64,000 bases of DNA. It comes from Roseateles sp. SL47. Its GTDB lineage: Bacteria; Pseudomonadota; Gammaproteobacteria; Burkholderiales; Burkholderiaceae_C. The notes below the pieces were generated by a model. It was not told the origin of the DNA and did no database searches. It worked only from the letters and a program-made list of their open reading frames with translations. Positions within the stretch are counted from its first letter, which is position 1. The number at the start of each line of letters is the position of its first letter. Below are positions 45,801 through 53,061 of the stretch, in pieces. The stretch spans positions 5,208,001 to 5,272,000 of the forward strand of contig NZ_CP113068.1 in NCBI RefSeq assembly GCF_026625885.1, given 5' to 3'. Position numbers and translations under genes: made by a program.

Positions 45801-46847
45801 TCATGGTTGTGGCGCAATCGCGGCAAGATGGGAATTGATGCTGCGTGCGATCGCGCGACCAAGGTCCACAGGAACGGCATTGCCGATCAGGCGCCCCAGT
45901 ACCTTGAAGCTCACCTCACCGTCATCGGGAATGAACGCGTAGTCACGCGGGAAGCTCTGAATGATTGCCGCTTCCCTCAAGGTGATCGCGCGATCTTGTT
46001 CTGGATGCCCAAACCGGCCATTCCCGAACCCATAGCACTGCGTCGTCATGGTGGGGGCGGGCTTGTCCCACTCCATGCGGCCATAGACGCCGGGGTAGGT
46101 CCTGCCGCTTTCTGCACGATGGCAGTCAGCGACGAGATGCTCCGGCCAGTCGCGCCACGTTCCGCCAGGCTTCGATACCTTGATGCGTTTGAGATTCTTT
46201 TCTGACAAGGTAGATGAAACGTGCAGCTTGTCTCTCGGTGCTGCTTCACCTGCGCTCAGTGCGCGCAGGCGACCAATCGCCTGTCTCACGGTTTTGGGCT
46301 TATCGATCGTAGGTTCGATCATCCTGATATCGCCATGCCTTGATGCCAGCAGCACCATGCGGCGGCGAGTTTGTGGCACGCCGTATTGCGAGCTGTCGAC
46401 GACATCAAACCAGACATTGTAACCAAGTCGCTTGAGCGTGTCGACAAAGTCGTGAAACACCTCGTGCTTGGCAACGGTCGGGACGTTCTCCATCGTGATT
46501 ACATCTGGCCGGGTGCCTTTTGCCAAACGAGCGAACTCGTACAAGAGCCCCCATTTGCCGTCCTTTCCATCCAGCTCGTAGCGTTGTGCATAGGTGGAAA
46601 AAGGCTGGCAAGGTGCACACCCTGCAAGGATCTTCAAATCGGCATCGCCGAAAAGCTGATTCAACTCAGCGGTGGTGACTTTGCTGATATCTCGCTCTAC
46701 AAATTTGGCGCTGTTGTTAGCCTCATAAGGAAAACGGCAGGCGGGGTCCATGTCGATGCCTGCAACGACTGGCACGCCTTCGAGCACGAAGCCATGCGTC
46801 AGCCCGCCAGCTCCACAGAACAAATCAACACAAGAAATTTTCGTCAT
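45801..46847 (-). CDS. C5-cytosine DNA methyltransferase leading the DISARM operon
   Basis: The 348-residue Dcm-type enzyme has motif I DLFCGAGGLTHGF at residues 7-19, the catalytic Cys80 in APCQPFS, motif VI ENVP, motif VIII QTRRRMVLL and motif X IGNAVPVDLG. The target domain lies between VIII and IX. Class 2 DISARM carries a cytosine methylase (DrmMII), whereas this locus also has the class 1 adenine methylase DrmMI, giving two kinds of host marking. The start at 46847 is chosen because motif I follows directly. Confidence 0.92.
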   Translation of the reverse strand: MTKISCVDLFCGAGGLTHGFVLEGVPVVAGIDMDPACRFPYEANNSAKFVERDISKVTTAELNQLFGDADLKILAGCAPCQPFSTYAQRYELDGKDGKWGLLYEFARLAKGTRPDVITMENVPTVAKHEVFHDFVDTLKRLGYNVWFDVVDSSQYGVPQTRRRMVLLASRHGDIRMIEPTIDKPKTVRQAIGRLRALSAGEAAPRDKLHVSSTLSEKNLKRIKVSKPGGTWRDWPEHLVADCHRAESGRTYPGVYGRMEWDKPAPTMTTQCYGFGNGRFGHPEQDRAITLREAAIIQSFPRDYAFIPDDGEVSFKVLGRLIGNAVPVDLGRAIARSINSHLAAIAPQP

Positions 46848-46913
46848 TTCAACAATCCTCTTTTCGTTTCGACCGCAGTATGAGGCGGTCGAAACCCGTC
46901 GATAGCAAGTCAA

Positions 46914-47111
46914 TCATTCTTTGCCTCGACCTTCGTTTTCTGCTGCTCCACCAGAGCGCACCCACTCATCGACTTCCTCAGACTTGAACTTCCAAAGTCG
47001 ACCGATTCGGTGAGCAGGCATATTCCGTTTACTGATCCAGGCATAAACGGTGTCCTTGCTCACGCCGAGGTACTCGGCGATCTCTTCGACCGACAACCAG
47101 CGATCTGACAT
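46914..47111 (-). CDS. Small excisionase/AlpA-like HTH protein, probable operon regulator
   Basis: The 65-residue product begins MSDRWLSVEEIAEYLGVSKD and continues TVYAWISKRNMPAHRIGRLWKF, the helix-turn-helix-17/excisionase fold: a winged helix reading a short operator. It is the first gene of the defence unit, 66 bases before the cytosine methylase. ATG 47126 is an alternative start. An inverted repeat lies about 70-90 bases upstream. Such HTH genes lead several restriction and DISARM loci and probably control expression. Confidence 0.85.
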   Translation of the reverse strand: MSDRWLSVEEIAEYLGVSKDTVYAWISKRNMPAHRIGRLWKFKSEEVDEWVRSGGAAENEGRGKE

Positions 47112-47180
47112 GGCAGGGGTTTCCATCAAAAGTCGGAATAAGGGCAGCTTGCTAATGATTGCACAGATTATGCTCGCAGT

Positions 47181-47201
47181 AAATCCGAATAGATCGGATT
47201 T
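47181..47201. promoter_or_regulatory. Inverted repeat upstream of the DISARM leader gene
   Basis: AAATCCGA, ATAGA, TCGGATTT is a perfect 8-bp inverted repeat located between the prophage endolysin stop and the HTH start. It could be the HTH protein's operator; the T-rich arm also makes a weak terminator for the phage late transcript possible. Confidence 0.45.
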
Positions 47202-47274
47202 GGCATGATTGGGTGCGGTTTGATGTGATTGAATGCTGTGGTGCGGCTCAGTCCGGGCGGTGCTCGTCTTCTCT

Positions 47275-47730
47275 TTACGTGGACACCAGCGCAATTTCAG
47301 CTTCTCGCCGTGCCATCAGCCCCGGCAGTACCTTCCCGCCGCCATAGACCCACCGCCGCAGTTCCTGACCTGCAGCGATCCAGTCTCGCTGGTTCACTCG
47401 CCGCCGCAGCGTCGACGTCTGCAACCGCCCCGCGCCGAGGTTGAACGTGAAGTCAACGATGGCCGCGAGCCGCTCCTCCGGTTCGGTGGCCAGCACCGGG
47501 CAGTAACGCAACGTGGCGGCGAGTGCCGATTGGAGATCGCGCGCCAGATAGACCTCGGCTTCTGCCTCCGTGATCGGCGCGTGCTTGGGGTCGCAGAGAT
47601 GGCCGTAGCCAATCGTCCAGAATCCTGCCGGACACACGTAGGGGACGGCGGCAATCTCCGTTCCGCGCTTCACACGCCTTTCAAAGCCCTCAAAGCGCTT
47701 GGCCAGTTCGATTGCAGACTGCGGCACCAT
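47275..47730 (-). CDS. Phage endolysin, GH24 lysozyme
   Basis: The 151-residue muramidase cleaves peptidoglycan during lysis. Its catalytic Glu is in the RFEGFERRV segment near the start (E-x8-D/C-x5-T-like spacing reaching FWTIGYGH), with VDFTFNLGAGRLQTSTLRRR and GLMARREAEIALV typical of the R/P21 lysozyme family. There is no signal-anchor sequence, so it needs the holin encoded just upstream. ATG 47730 overlaps the holin stop (TGATG). Confidence 0.92.
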   Translation of the reverse strand: MVPQSAIELAKRFEGFERRVKRGTEIAAVPYVCPAGFWTIGYGHLCDPKHAPITEAEAEVYLARDLQSALAATLRYCPVLATEPEERLAAIVDFTFNLGAGRLQTSTLRRRVNQRDWIAAGQELRRWVYGGGKVLPGLMARREAEIALVST

Positions 47731-48206
47731 CACGACCTCACCCGGTCGAACACGCGCCCCAGGAACCAGAAGTTCAGCACCCCGGCCCACAGCGCCTGAT
47801 CGGCCTCCGTCCAGGCATGCAGGATGGCGGTTCCCCAGCCAGCGCCAGCAGTCACGGCTGCCGCGAAAGCGGCCGTCTTGGCTGCGCAGTACAAGGCCAT
47901 GAACCAGTAGGTGATGACGGGGCGCACGCTGATCGACAGGGCATCGGCCCAGCGAACCCCAGTTTTCTCGCCCTGTGTGCGAACGGCTTCGCGCAGGGTT
48001 TCGATGGCCCCGACGTTCCACGCGGCATCGGCACCCGCGCCGATTTCCGACATGCGTTGCGCGCCACGCAGCTTCTCGAACTCCAGCGCCTTGTCCTGCA
48101 TCGCCAGTTCGTGGCCACGCTCGCCTTTGCGGTCGAGCCATTTGAGGATTTCAGGTGCGAGACGGAAGGCCCCTCCGAGGAGACCACCGAGCAAGGTCTC
48201 GATCAT
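47730..48206 (-). CDS. Phage holin, GTA-type three-TM
   Basis: The 158-residue product has a hydrophobic N-terminus, a charged helical middle (MQDKALEFEKLRGAQRMSEI) and two or three C-terminal membrane helices (VITYWFMALYCAAKTAAFAAAV, split by short turns). This fits the GTA_holin_3TM family. It permeabilises the inner membrane so the endolysin reaches the wall. It overlaps the next upstream gene by four bases (48203-48206). Confidence 0.8.
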   Translation of the reverse strand: MIETLLGGLLGGAFRLAPEILKWLDRKGERGHELAMQDKALEFEKLRGAQRMSEIGAGADAAWNVGAIETLREAVRTQGEKTGVRWADALSISVRPVITYWFMALYCAAKTAAFAAAVTAGAGWGTAILHAWTEADQALWAGVLNFWFLGRVFDRVRS

Positions 48207-48508
48207 TGCGGGCCTCCCATCAGTTTCAACTTGATGGCTGCGCCAACGAGCAGTGCTGCCAGGATGCCGGTGGTGATGACCTTGACGGTGGTCTGCCAAG
48301 CCGTGCGACGGGCATCACGCCAGGCTTCCAGCAGGTCGCGTAGTTCGCGGATGTCGCGTGCGGCGTGGCCGTTTTCCAGGCCAAGGTGGGTCAGGACACG
48401 TTCGGCTCCGCGTTCAGCGGCGCGGTCCAGCAGTTCGTCGAAGTCCTCGCGACGCAAGAGGAGCATGTTCTCGACGAGCGCAGGCTGTTGTTGTTCGGGT
48501 TCGGTCAT
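48203..48508 (-). CDS. DUF6127-like small phage membrane protein
   Basis: The 101-residue product has an acidic N-terminus with LLRREDFDELLDRAAERGAE, a helical middle and one C-terminal membrane helix (VITTGILAALLVGAAIKL). It belongs with the lysis cassette by position and four-base overlap with the holin. Possibly a spanin-like or antiholin protein; not established. Confidence 0.65.
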   Translation of the reverse strand: MTEPEQQQPALVENMLLLRREDFDELLDRAAERGAERVLTHLGLENGHAARDIRELRDLLEAWRDARRTAWQTTVKVITTGILAALLVGAAIKLKLMGGPQ

Positions 48509-48527
48509 TGGCGGTCTCCAGAAATGC

Positions 48528-48564
48528 GAAACCCGCCCAGTGCGTGAACATCTGGGCGGGTTTC
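48528..48564. terminator. Terminator between tail and lysis genes
   Basis: GAAACCCGCCCAG (48528-48540) and CTGGGCGGGTTTC (48552-48564) form a perfect 13-bp stem with an 11-base loop, between the DUF2793 stop and the DUF6127 start. The adjoining bases TCTCCAGAAATG also occur next to the hairpin at 62389, which suggests a reused phage element. Confidence 0.7.
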
Positions 48565-48586
48565 TGGTGGGTACGAATTTGGGAAA

Positions 48587-48937
48587 TCAGATGGCGAGGC
48601 CTGCGCTCCAGCCGGTGGTCTTGTAGGCCGAGAGCTTGGCCTCGTCCTCGATGTAGCAAAGCCAGCCGATCTTGGGCGAGTGGTACTCCCAGGCATCGGC
48701 AATGCGCACCGCGATCTGATTGGTTTTGCCTGCCCACACTCCGGTGGCGGCCGCAGGCACGATGTAGCGGTCGCCGTTGGCGGGGCTGGCCGGTGGCGTG
48801 GTCAGGTCGCGGTCTTTCACGGACAGGCCGACCACCGCGCCGAGGCGCTTGAGGTTGGCGTCCATGCCGGTATCCCAGCCGCTCTCGCCGAGCGTCCAGC
48901 CGTAGTTGAGTCCAAGGTTCGGATCGGTTGATGACAT
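48587..48937 (-). CDS. DUF2793 phage structural protein
   Basis: The 116-residue product has the DUF2793 pattern: LGESGWDTGMDANLKRLGA, TPPASPANGDRYIVPAAATG, WAGKTNQIAVRIADAW. Members occur at phage tail-fibre or tail-tip regions. It lies after the glycosyltransferase and before the lysis genes, with GGAGA upstream of the ATG. Confidence 0.85.
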   Translation of the reverse strand: MSSTDPNLGLNYGWTLGESGWDTGMDANLKRLGAVVGLSVKDRDLTTPPASPANGDRYIVPAAATGVWAGKTNQIAVRIADAWEYHSPKIGWLCYIEDEAKLSAYKTTGWSAGLAI

Positions 48938-48940
48938 GGT

Positions 48941-49537
48941 TTATCTCCAGAGATTCGATGCGTGGCGAATACGCCGGACTGCTTCCGGGTCGCCGGTGCG
49001 ATGGCTTTGCTGCGGGTGCTGTCGCCAATGCCGCCCGACGATGGGCAGGTACAGCACGCCGCCGCGCTTGGCTACGAGCAGGGTCAGCAGCCAGTCGGCG
49101 AAGTTGTTGAGGTCGGTGGTTTCCTTGAGCACGGCTTCGACGATGGAGCGCCGCATCACGATCAGGCCGTGCACGTGGCTGGCGCTGTTGGCGTGTTGCC
49201 AACGGCTGTAGGCCAGACGCCGCACGGCGATGTCCTGGCCGCTTTCGTCGGTCAGTGCTTCGTCGGTGTAGGCCATCACGGCCTGCGGGCAGGCATCCAG
49301 CGCATCGGCCAGTTGTGTGAAGGCACTGGCTTCGTACAAATCGTCGGGATCGACAAAGGACACCAGCGGCAGCCTGCCTTGTGCGTAGCCTACCGCGCGT
49401 GCCTCACCAATACGGCCCGGAATGCCGGACAAAACGTGCAACTGGATCGGTGCGTCCTCGAGGCTGGCGATGCAGGTCACCCGCCATTCGGCAGGCTCGT
49501 TCAGGGTGAGCAGATGAACATCAATGCGTGCTTCCAT
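48941..49537 (-). CDS. Family 2-like glycosyltransferase within the phage tail region
   Basis: The 198-residue product has a GT-A fold pattern with VHLLTLNEPAEWRVTCIASL, a nucleotide-sugar-binding DPDD motif (VSFVDPDDLYEASAF) and a YTDEAL segment. It could glycosylate host surface sugar or virion tail protein, altering receptor use. The ATG overlaps the tail-tip gene's stop by one base, so it is translated with tail genes, an unusual place for a glycosyltransferase. Confidence 0.75.
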   Translation of the reverse strand: MEARIDVHLLTLNEPAEWRVTCIASLEDAPIQLHVLSGIPGRIGEARAVGYAQGRLPLVSFVDPDDLYEASAFTQLADALDACPQAVMAYTDEALTDESGQDIAVRRLAYSRWQHANSASHVHGLIVMRRSIVEAVLKETTDLNNFADWLLTLLVAKRGGVLYLPIVGRHWRQHPQQSHRTGDPEAVRRIRHASNLWR

Positions 49538-51810
49538 CACACACCTCCCCAATACTGCCCCCAGCGCAGGCCGTAGCCCGCGCGATCCATGATCCGCACC
49601 TGCGGCTGCCAGCTACTCAAACCATCGCGCACGGCGCTGATCTCCGCCGTGATGCGGTCGCCCAGCGCACCGGCATCCAGCGCGGCCACTGCTGCCGTCC
49701 AGATGTAGGCGGTGCCGAGCAGCCCCGTCTCGGTACGAACCAGCACGTTGTTGCGATTGCGGATGTGCACCGTGTAGGTCACGCCCAGTTCTGGCCCGAT
49801 ATCGCCCTCGTCTTGCTGCACGAGATAGGCGGTCTGCTGTGTGCGGTCGCGATGGGCCCACGCGACGGTGATGTCACCGGCCACTACGACAGGCTCGGTC
49901 TGGCCATTGAGGCGGATACGACCGGGTGGATACGGCAAAGCCTGCCGACCAGCCAGCACCATCGGCTGCCCATTGGCAGCCAACACAGGATCGCCCTGAT
50001 CGGTCGAAGTGCGAGGAATCGCGCCCACGAACACCGATTCTCCCGGGGCCCGCTCCGCGCCTTCGGATGCCAGCCATTCGCCGACACCGATCAACCGAGT
50101 CCCCGGGGCATGTGCTTGGGGTGTGGTGTCGAGCACGCCGCGTGCGAGATCGATGGTCGCGTTGGCAGCATCAAAGGCCAGGACGGCAACGGCCTCTGCA
50201 ATTGCCCCATTGGCCGCCACCAGATAGGCGTAGTCGCCCACGGCCAGTCTCTCCGGCTGGCTGATGGCCGTCACCGGAATACCAACGGCATCAACCTCGC
50301 TCGCAGGCAAAACGGCATTGAGCGTGAGCAGTGGCGCGTAGTCCTCACCCACGACGGCAGCGAGATCGCCGCTCGTAGCACCGGTGGCCAGTTGCCAGTT
50401 CAGTTGCCCGGTACCGCCTGCGGCCGCCAGCGCGCCGAGATAGGTGTCTGTGTCGGTCAGGTACGCGAGATCGGCCCGCGACAAGCGCCGGGCCAGTTCC
50501 CAATACGGCACCTCGACGGCCAGCACCAAGGCGGGCGGCAACGGTTCGATGGTCGGCTCCTCGACGTGCGGTGGCGGGGGCGACAGCACGGTGTTGCTCA
50601 TCCCGAACACATCTTCCATGGCTTCGATGCGCCACTCGGCCGCGCCCAAGATGCCGGTGTCGATGCCGGTGACGCGCACCACCATCTGATCCACACCCAA
50701 GCGCGGCCAGTTCAGCAGGAACACATCACCCGGCAGCGGCGCACGCTCCAGCGTGTCGCGTGCCACCGTCAGGCTCATCCGAGCCAGGGGCGAACCCAAG
50801 GCGCGCAAGTCACGCAATGCCAGCCGCGCGGCCAGTGGCCCGTAGTTGACACCCGGGTAGTCGCGGCGTTGATTGATCACGCCGCCTTGCAACTGGATGG
50901 CGGCCAGGTTCTCGACCGTGACGGCAGCATCACCGCCGGTCTGCCAGTCGGTGTAGACCACGGTCAGTTCATTGGGCAGCTCGCCCCACTGGGCACGTTC
51001 GAAGCGTTCCAGCCGCACAATTTCGTCAGGCCCCAACTGTGGCAGGCTGTCGATCCAATAGTCGTCGCGCAGCAGCTTGAGCTCAAACGTGCCTTGCTCC
51101 GGGTCGGTGTAGAGGATGCCGCCAATGTGGTCGATGACCTGGCCGATGAAGCTCTCGATGGGCTGCTGGCGCGTCCAGATCAGATTGAGGCCGAAGCCCT
51201 CGCTCGACAGGGCCCACGCTGCGTTCCAGAAACTCCAACCGATGGTGCTCTGCGGATAGCCCATGCCCCAGTGCGGATCGGTGAGGCACTGCACCAGGAT
51301 GTGCGCCGGGTTCATGCCGACGCTGATTTCCTGGCCTTCGTCCTCATCCCAGGTGCGGACTTCGGCATTCCACTCCATCCACGGCGCATCGAACCAACCC
51401 GCCGTGAAGCGACGCACCCGTACCGCCCATGGCTTGATGTAGGGGTTGTTGGCCGCGAACAGGATCTTGCGTGCCACCAAGGACAGCACGCCCCGAAATG
51501 CCGGAATGGAACTGCCGAGGCGGCTCATCAGATAGTCGTTGCGTCCTTGTCCGGCATGACCAGAAAGCACATCGATGGTGCCGACCACGCCGCCTTCGCG
51601 CTCGTCGCCGCCAAACAGCGTGGGCTTGTTGATCGAGAGGCTGGTCAGGCCATGCCCGCTGGACAGCGGCGCACGGTCGGCATCCCCCCACGCGGTACGG
51701 TCTCCCATCTGGATTTCCTGCACGGCATCGACGGGACCTTGGCACAAGGCCAGATGCAGCCCCATCCGGTAGCGGTAGCCGACGGTTTGCTTCTTGCTGC
51801 TACCGCCCAT
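49537..51810 (-). CDS. Phage tail tip protein (TipJ/GpJ-like host specificity)
   Basis: The 757-residue product begins MGGSSKKQTVGYRYRMGLHL and contains AQGPVD/CQGPVDAVQEIQMGDR near the start, typical of the GTA/TipJ tail-tip group. The middle has VDQMVVRVTGID, and the C-terminal part has fibronectin-like strands. It forms the tip of a long flexible tail and contacts the host. It overlaps a 71-residue gene upstream by one base. Confidence 0.83.
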   Translation of the reverse strand: MGGSSKKQTVGYRYRMGLHLALCQGPVDAVQEIQMGDRTAWGDADRAPLSSGHGLTSLSINKPTLFGGDEREGGVVGTIDVLSGHAGQGRNDYLMSRLGSSIPAFRGVLSLVARKILFAANNPYIKPWAVRVRRFTAGWFDAPWMEWNAEVRTWDEDEGQEISVGMNPAHILVQCLTDPHWGMGYPQSTIGWSFWNAAWALSSEGFGLNLIWTRQQPIESFIGQVIDHIGGILYTDPEQGTFELKLLRDDYWIDSLPQLGPDEIVRLERFERAQWGELPNELTVVYTDWQTGGDAAVTVENLAAIQLQGGVINQRRDYPGVNYGPLAARLALRDLRALGSPLARMSLTVARDTLERAPLPGDVFLLNWPRLGVDQMVVRVTGIDTGILGAAEWRIEAMEDVFGMSNTVLSPPPPHVEEPTIEPLPPALVLAVEVPYWELARRLSRADLAYLTDTDTYLGALAAAGGTGQLNWQLATGATSGDLAAVVGEDYAPLLTLNAVLPASEVDAVGIPVTAISQPERLAVGDYAYLVAANGAIAEAVAVLAFDAANATIDLARGVLDTTPQAHAPGTRLIGVGEWLASEGAERAPGESVFVGAIPRTSTDQGDPVLAANGQPMVLAGRQALPYPPGRIRLNGQTEPVVVAGDITVAWAHRDRTQQTAYLVQQDEGDIGPELGVTYTVHIRNRNNVLVRTETGLLGTAYIWTAAVAALDAGALGDRITAEISAVRDGLSSWQPQVRIMDRAGYGLRWGQYWGGV

Positions 51811-52025
51811 CAGCCGTGCTCCCGCTGGCTGGATCGATTGCGGGCGTGTTCGACCACACGTTGTGCCATTGCATCGCCGGTGGCCAGCAAGGTTTCGGCG
51901 TCACAGCCATCGCGCAGGAAGGCCCGGAAATCCAGATCGTGACGCGCGAACCAAGTGCGCGTGCCGTTCACGCACAGGCCCACGGCGCGCACGTGATCGA
52001 TGGTGATGACGGTCTGAGTGGTCAT
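51810..52025 (-). CDS. Small phage tail-region protein
   Basis: The 71-residue product (with NGTRTWFARHDLDFRAFLRD) is unrecognised in function. It is a conserved-looking small gene overlapping both neighbours by 1 and 4 bases in the tail-tip cluster, so a tail-assembly role is probable. Confidence 0.65.
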   Translation of the reverse strand: MTTQTVITIDHVRAVGLCVNGTRTWFARHDLDFRAFLRDGCDAETLLATGDAMAQRVVEHARNRSSQREHG

Positions 52026-52249
52026 TTCTTGCCACCTTTCTTCTTGATCGGGTCGGCCTCCAGATCGCCGTACCAGACGACGTTGGAGCCACGCAGCAGC
52101 ACGGTGCCGAACACGACGGGAATCGGTCGGCCTTCTTCTGCGGTGGGGGCATCGACGTCAGACAGGGACGCCGGTTTGGGTTCGGGCGGTTTCGGCGCGA
52201 GCGCGACCGAAACCAGCGCCGCCACCACGATGACGACGAGGTACCACAT
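52022..52249 (-). CDS. Small phage membrane-anchored tail-region protein
   Basis: The 75-residue product has an N-terminal hydrophobic helix (MWYLVVIVVAALVSVALAP) and then EEGRPIPVVFGTVLLRGSNV, resembling the start of tail-tip J proteins where VVFGT recurs. The Lys-rich end is IKKKGGKK. Function unknown; probably a tail-tip assembly factor. Confidence 0.65.
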   Translation of the reverse strand: MWYLVVIVVAALVSVALAPKPPEPKPASLSDVDAPTAEEGRPIPVVFGTVLLRGSNVVWYGDLEADPIKKKGGKK

Positions 52250-52267
52250 GGCGATTTCTCCAGGGAT

Positions 52268-53056
52268 TCAGAACACGCCCGTCGAGAACGGGTTTTTGCT
52301 CGGGATGGTGGGAAAGCCGCCGTAGTTGTCGAGGTTGCCGAAGCGCGACTCGCACGTGGCCGTGCTGTGATCGCAGCCAACCGTCAGCAGCACCTCGGTG
52401 CCGACTTCAATGGCCACCGGATAGAGCAACTCGACGCCACCACCGTAGTCATTGACGATCATGTGGCGGGCACCTTCCGGGGTTTGCAGCCAGCCACCGG
52501 CCAAGCCACCACTGACGCTGCCGGGCGTGCCACCGTCGAGATCGACGTTGCGGCCATTGCTGTTGCTCACCAAGGCGCTGGCAGAAATCGGTGAGGCACC
52601 ACAAGCAGCCGAATACAGCACGTGGGAACACTTGCGGCTGTAGAGCCGCCGCAACCCGATGCGCTTGAGACTGACTTGCGCCGACTCGCAGCGAACGCGA
52701 GCCACATCGTCAGCGACTTCGACGCCCAGCACCCGGCCCATCCAGCGCGTGCCAGAGATCCACCAGTAGTCGCCCCAGGTATCACGCCGTCCGATGCGCA
52801 GGGTGATCGAGGTGGTGTCGCCGGTCAGCGAGTTGGCGAGCAGATGGCGCACCAAATCACAGTTCGGCGGCAGTTTCAGATCCAAGCCAGCCTTCGCAGC
52901 TTCAGCACCCAGCGCCAGTTCGTTGCGTTCCAAGGCCAGGCTCTTGTAAAGATTGCCGTCCAGATCAACGTCGAATTCGTGCGGCGTCAGATAGAACTGC
53001 GCGCTGTTGCTGGCGAAGGCGTATAGCTCGACTTCCAGCAATGGGTTCTGGCTCAT
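52268..53056 (-). CDS. Phage BR0599/DUF2163 family tail protein
   Basis: The 262-residue product has the family's C-terminal signature CDHSTATCESRFGNLDNYGG, then FPTIPSKNPF, and an N-terminal half with YLTPHEFDVDLDGNLY. These occur in GTA-like and siphoviral tails next to the tip. Cysteines 30-40 residues from the end probably bind a metal or iron-sulfur, by analogy with the GTA hub. Confidence 0.87.
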   Translation of the reverse strand: MSQNPLLEVELYAFASNSAQFYLTPHEFDVDLDGNLYKSLALERNELALGAEAAKAGLDLKLPPNCDLVRHLLANSLTGDTTSITLRIGRRDTWGDYWWISGTRWMGRVLGVEVADDVARVRCESAQVSLKRIGLRRLYSRKCSHVLYSAACGASPISASALVSNSNGRNVDLDGGTPGSVSGGLAGGWLQTPEGARHMIVNDYGGGVELLYPVAIEVGTEVLLTVGCDHSTATCESRFGNLDNYGGFPTIPSKNPFSTGVF

Positions 53057-53061
53057 CGTGC

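Noticed and set aside
26321..47111. BREX or Dnd/phosphorothioation system
   Set aside because: The large adenine methylase resembles PglX, but there is no PglZ, BrxC or BrxL, and no Dnd genes; DrmA, DrmB, DrmC and DrmD fix the call as DISARM.
18000..47300. Insertion sequences at the island borders
   Set aside because: No transposase gene or terminal inverted repeats recognised; the only recombinase is the serine enzyme at 22.7 kb.
49528..51942. Long plus-strand frame of about 800 codons opposite the tail-tip gene
   Set aside because: It is the antisense shadow of a coherent phage gene row with family motifs and coupled starts; its translation is His/Gln/Arg-rich and family-less.
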